Assembly (NCBI GenBank): GCA_021432635.1
Contig: MU270112.1
Coordinates: forward strand, 23,002 to 87,001
Direction: 5' to 3'
DNA from: Thozetella sp. PMI_491
Lineage: Eukaryota > Ascomycota > Sordariomycetes > Chaetosphaeriales > Chaetosphaeriaceae
DNA length: 64,000 bases
Position numbers and translations under genes: made by a program. Shown piece after piece: positions 63,527 through 64,000 of the stretch (position 1 is its first letter; every line of letters starts with the position of its first letter). Under the pieces are notes generated by a model. It saw nothing but the letters and a program-made list of their open reading frames with translations. It did not search any database and was not told the origin of the DNA.

Positions 63527-64000
63527 TCCCTATTAGTAATTTCCTAACGAGCTGTAGTAGAGCTCGTAGAAAATTAGCCCGTACAACGCTAAAATCTATA
63601 AAAACAGGGGGTAGAGCTTATAGAAAAAAAGGGGGTAGAGCTTGTAGACTTCCTATTTAAAAAACACCTTTAAAAAAATATAGGAGATAGAAAGGATAAA
63701 AATAAGCTTAAATATTAAATTCTAAGCTTTTAAGAATTTTCTAGATTTAAATCTATATGAGAGAAATCCTAGAGTTGCTTTACCTTGCTAAGGCCTATAT
63801 AAGTGGGGCTCGCTTAACAACTAATTATACTAAAGCTAATTTCCTATAGCTGATAACTAGGGTTTGTATGATTTTTAGGCTAGGGGAAGTAATTATAAAT
63901 AAGACAAGAGAAGTAAAAATTAAGATTGCTTTTTACTCGGTGACTTAGCGTAGTTATACTACGTTAAAATTAAAGGCTTACTGTAAAGTAGGAAGAGGGG
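63527..64000 (+). repeat. repeat X, second copy (runs off the window)
   Basis: Direct repeat of 37998-38277 plus 56628-56816, without the MULE. It is less degraded than the first copy toward its right end (63780-64000). It preserves the empty target ATAAGTGGGG of the MULE near 63799-63808. The right end is not seen. Confidence 0.85.

Noticed and set aside
37998-63808. Repeat X copies as LTRs of one large retrotransposon
   Set aside because: The interior between them shows helicase motifs and no reverse transcriptase or integrase of its own; the retroviral-type motifs belong to nested elements with their own LTRs and duplications.

Overview
This window looks like accessory, probably subtelomeric, DNA from a filamentous ascomycete (Pezizomycotina). 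Three things point there: genes with short (49-101 bp) GT-AG introns, a fungal type I highly reducing polyketide synthase, and long blocks driven to extreme AT content by transitions in repeats, the mark of repeat-induced point mutation (RIP). The species cannot be named from the sequence.

Layout. 1-7860 is a RIP-ruined block dominated by a Ty3/gypsy LTR retrotransposon. About 7860-37997 is an island of normal composition that carries the genes. 37998-64000 is a second RIP block made of nested transposons followed by a RecQ-like helicase relic. The helicase and the repeat copies around it suggest a chromosome-end neighbourhood.

The gene island. Four genes lie head to tail on the minus strand: a 2,672-residue polyketide synthase (KS-AT-DH-cMT-ER-KR-ACP, all key residues present, 8 exons), a 273-residue FSH1-type serine hydrolase of the kind that releases chains from such synthases, a 661-residue 14-helix type MFS exporter, and a 257-residue secreted cutinase-family esterase. 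A 412-residue wax-synthase-like membrane O-acyltransferase diverges from the cutinase on the plus strand. The simplest reading is a small cluster: the PKS builds a methylated, strongly reduced chain, the hydrolase frees it, the acyltransferase may esterify it and the MFS protein exports it. No P450, oxidoreductase or cluster transcription factor was found. Whether the cutinase belongs to the pathway is unknown.

The right part of the island is decaying. It holds an uncharacterised reading frame with stops, an alpha/beta hydrolase cut off after its N-terminal part, and a cellobiose-dehydrogenase-like cytochrome/cytochrome b561 gene with a frameshift. Next to these is an apparently intact two-exon gene for a 90-residue secreted protein with ten cysteines, a plausible effector-like protein.

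The right RIP block can be dissected by target-site duplications. Repeat X (37998-38277 plus 56618-about 56830; second copy from 63527 to the window end) was hit by a Mutator-like element with about 280-bp inverted repeats and a 10-bp duplication. That element was then hit twice, 34 bp apart and in opposite orientation, by two chromodomain-type Ty3/gypsy elements (39565-47211, duplication AATTA; 47246-54960, duplication TTTAC). RIP has since degraded most of the assembly, though unevenly. All intron and domain assignments were made by reading the sequence; no search or alignment program was run.
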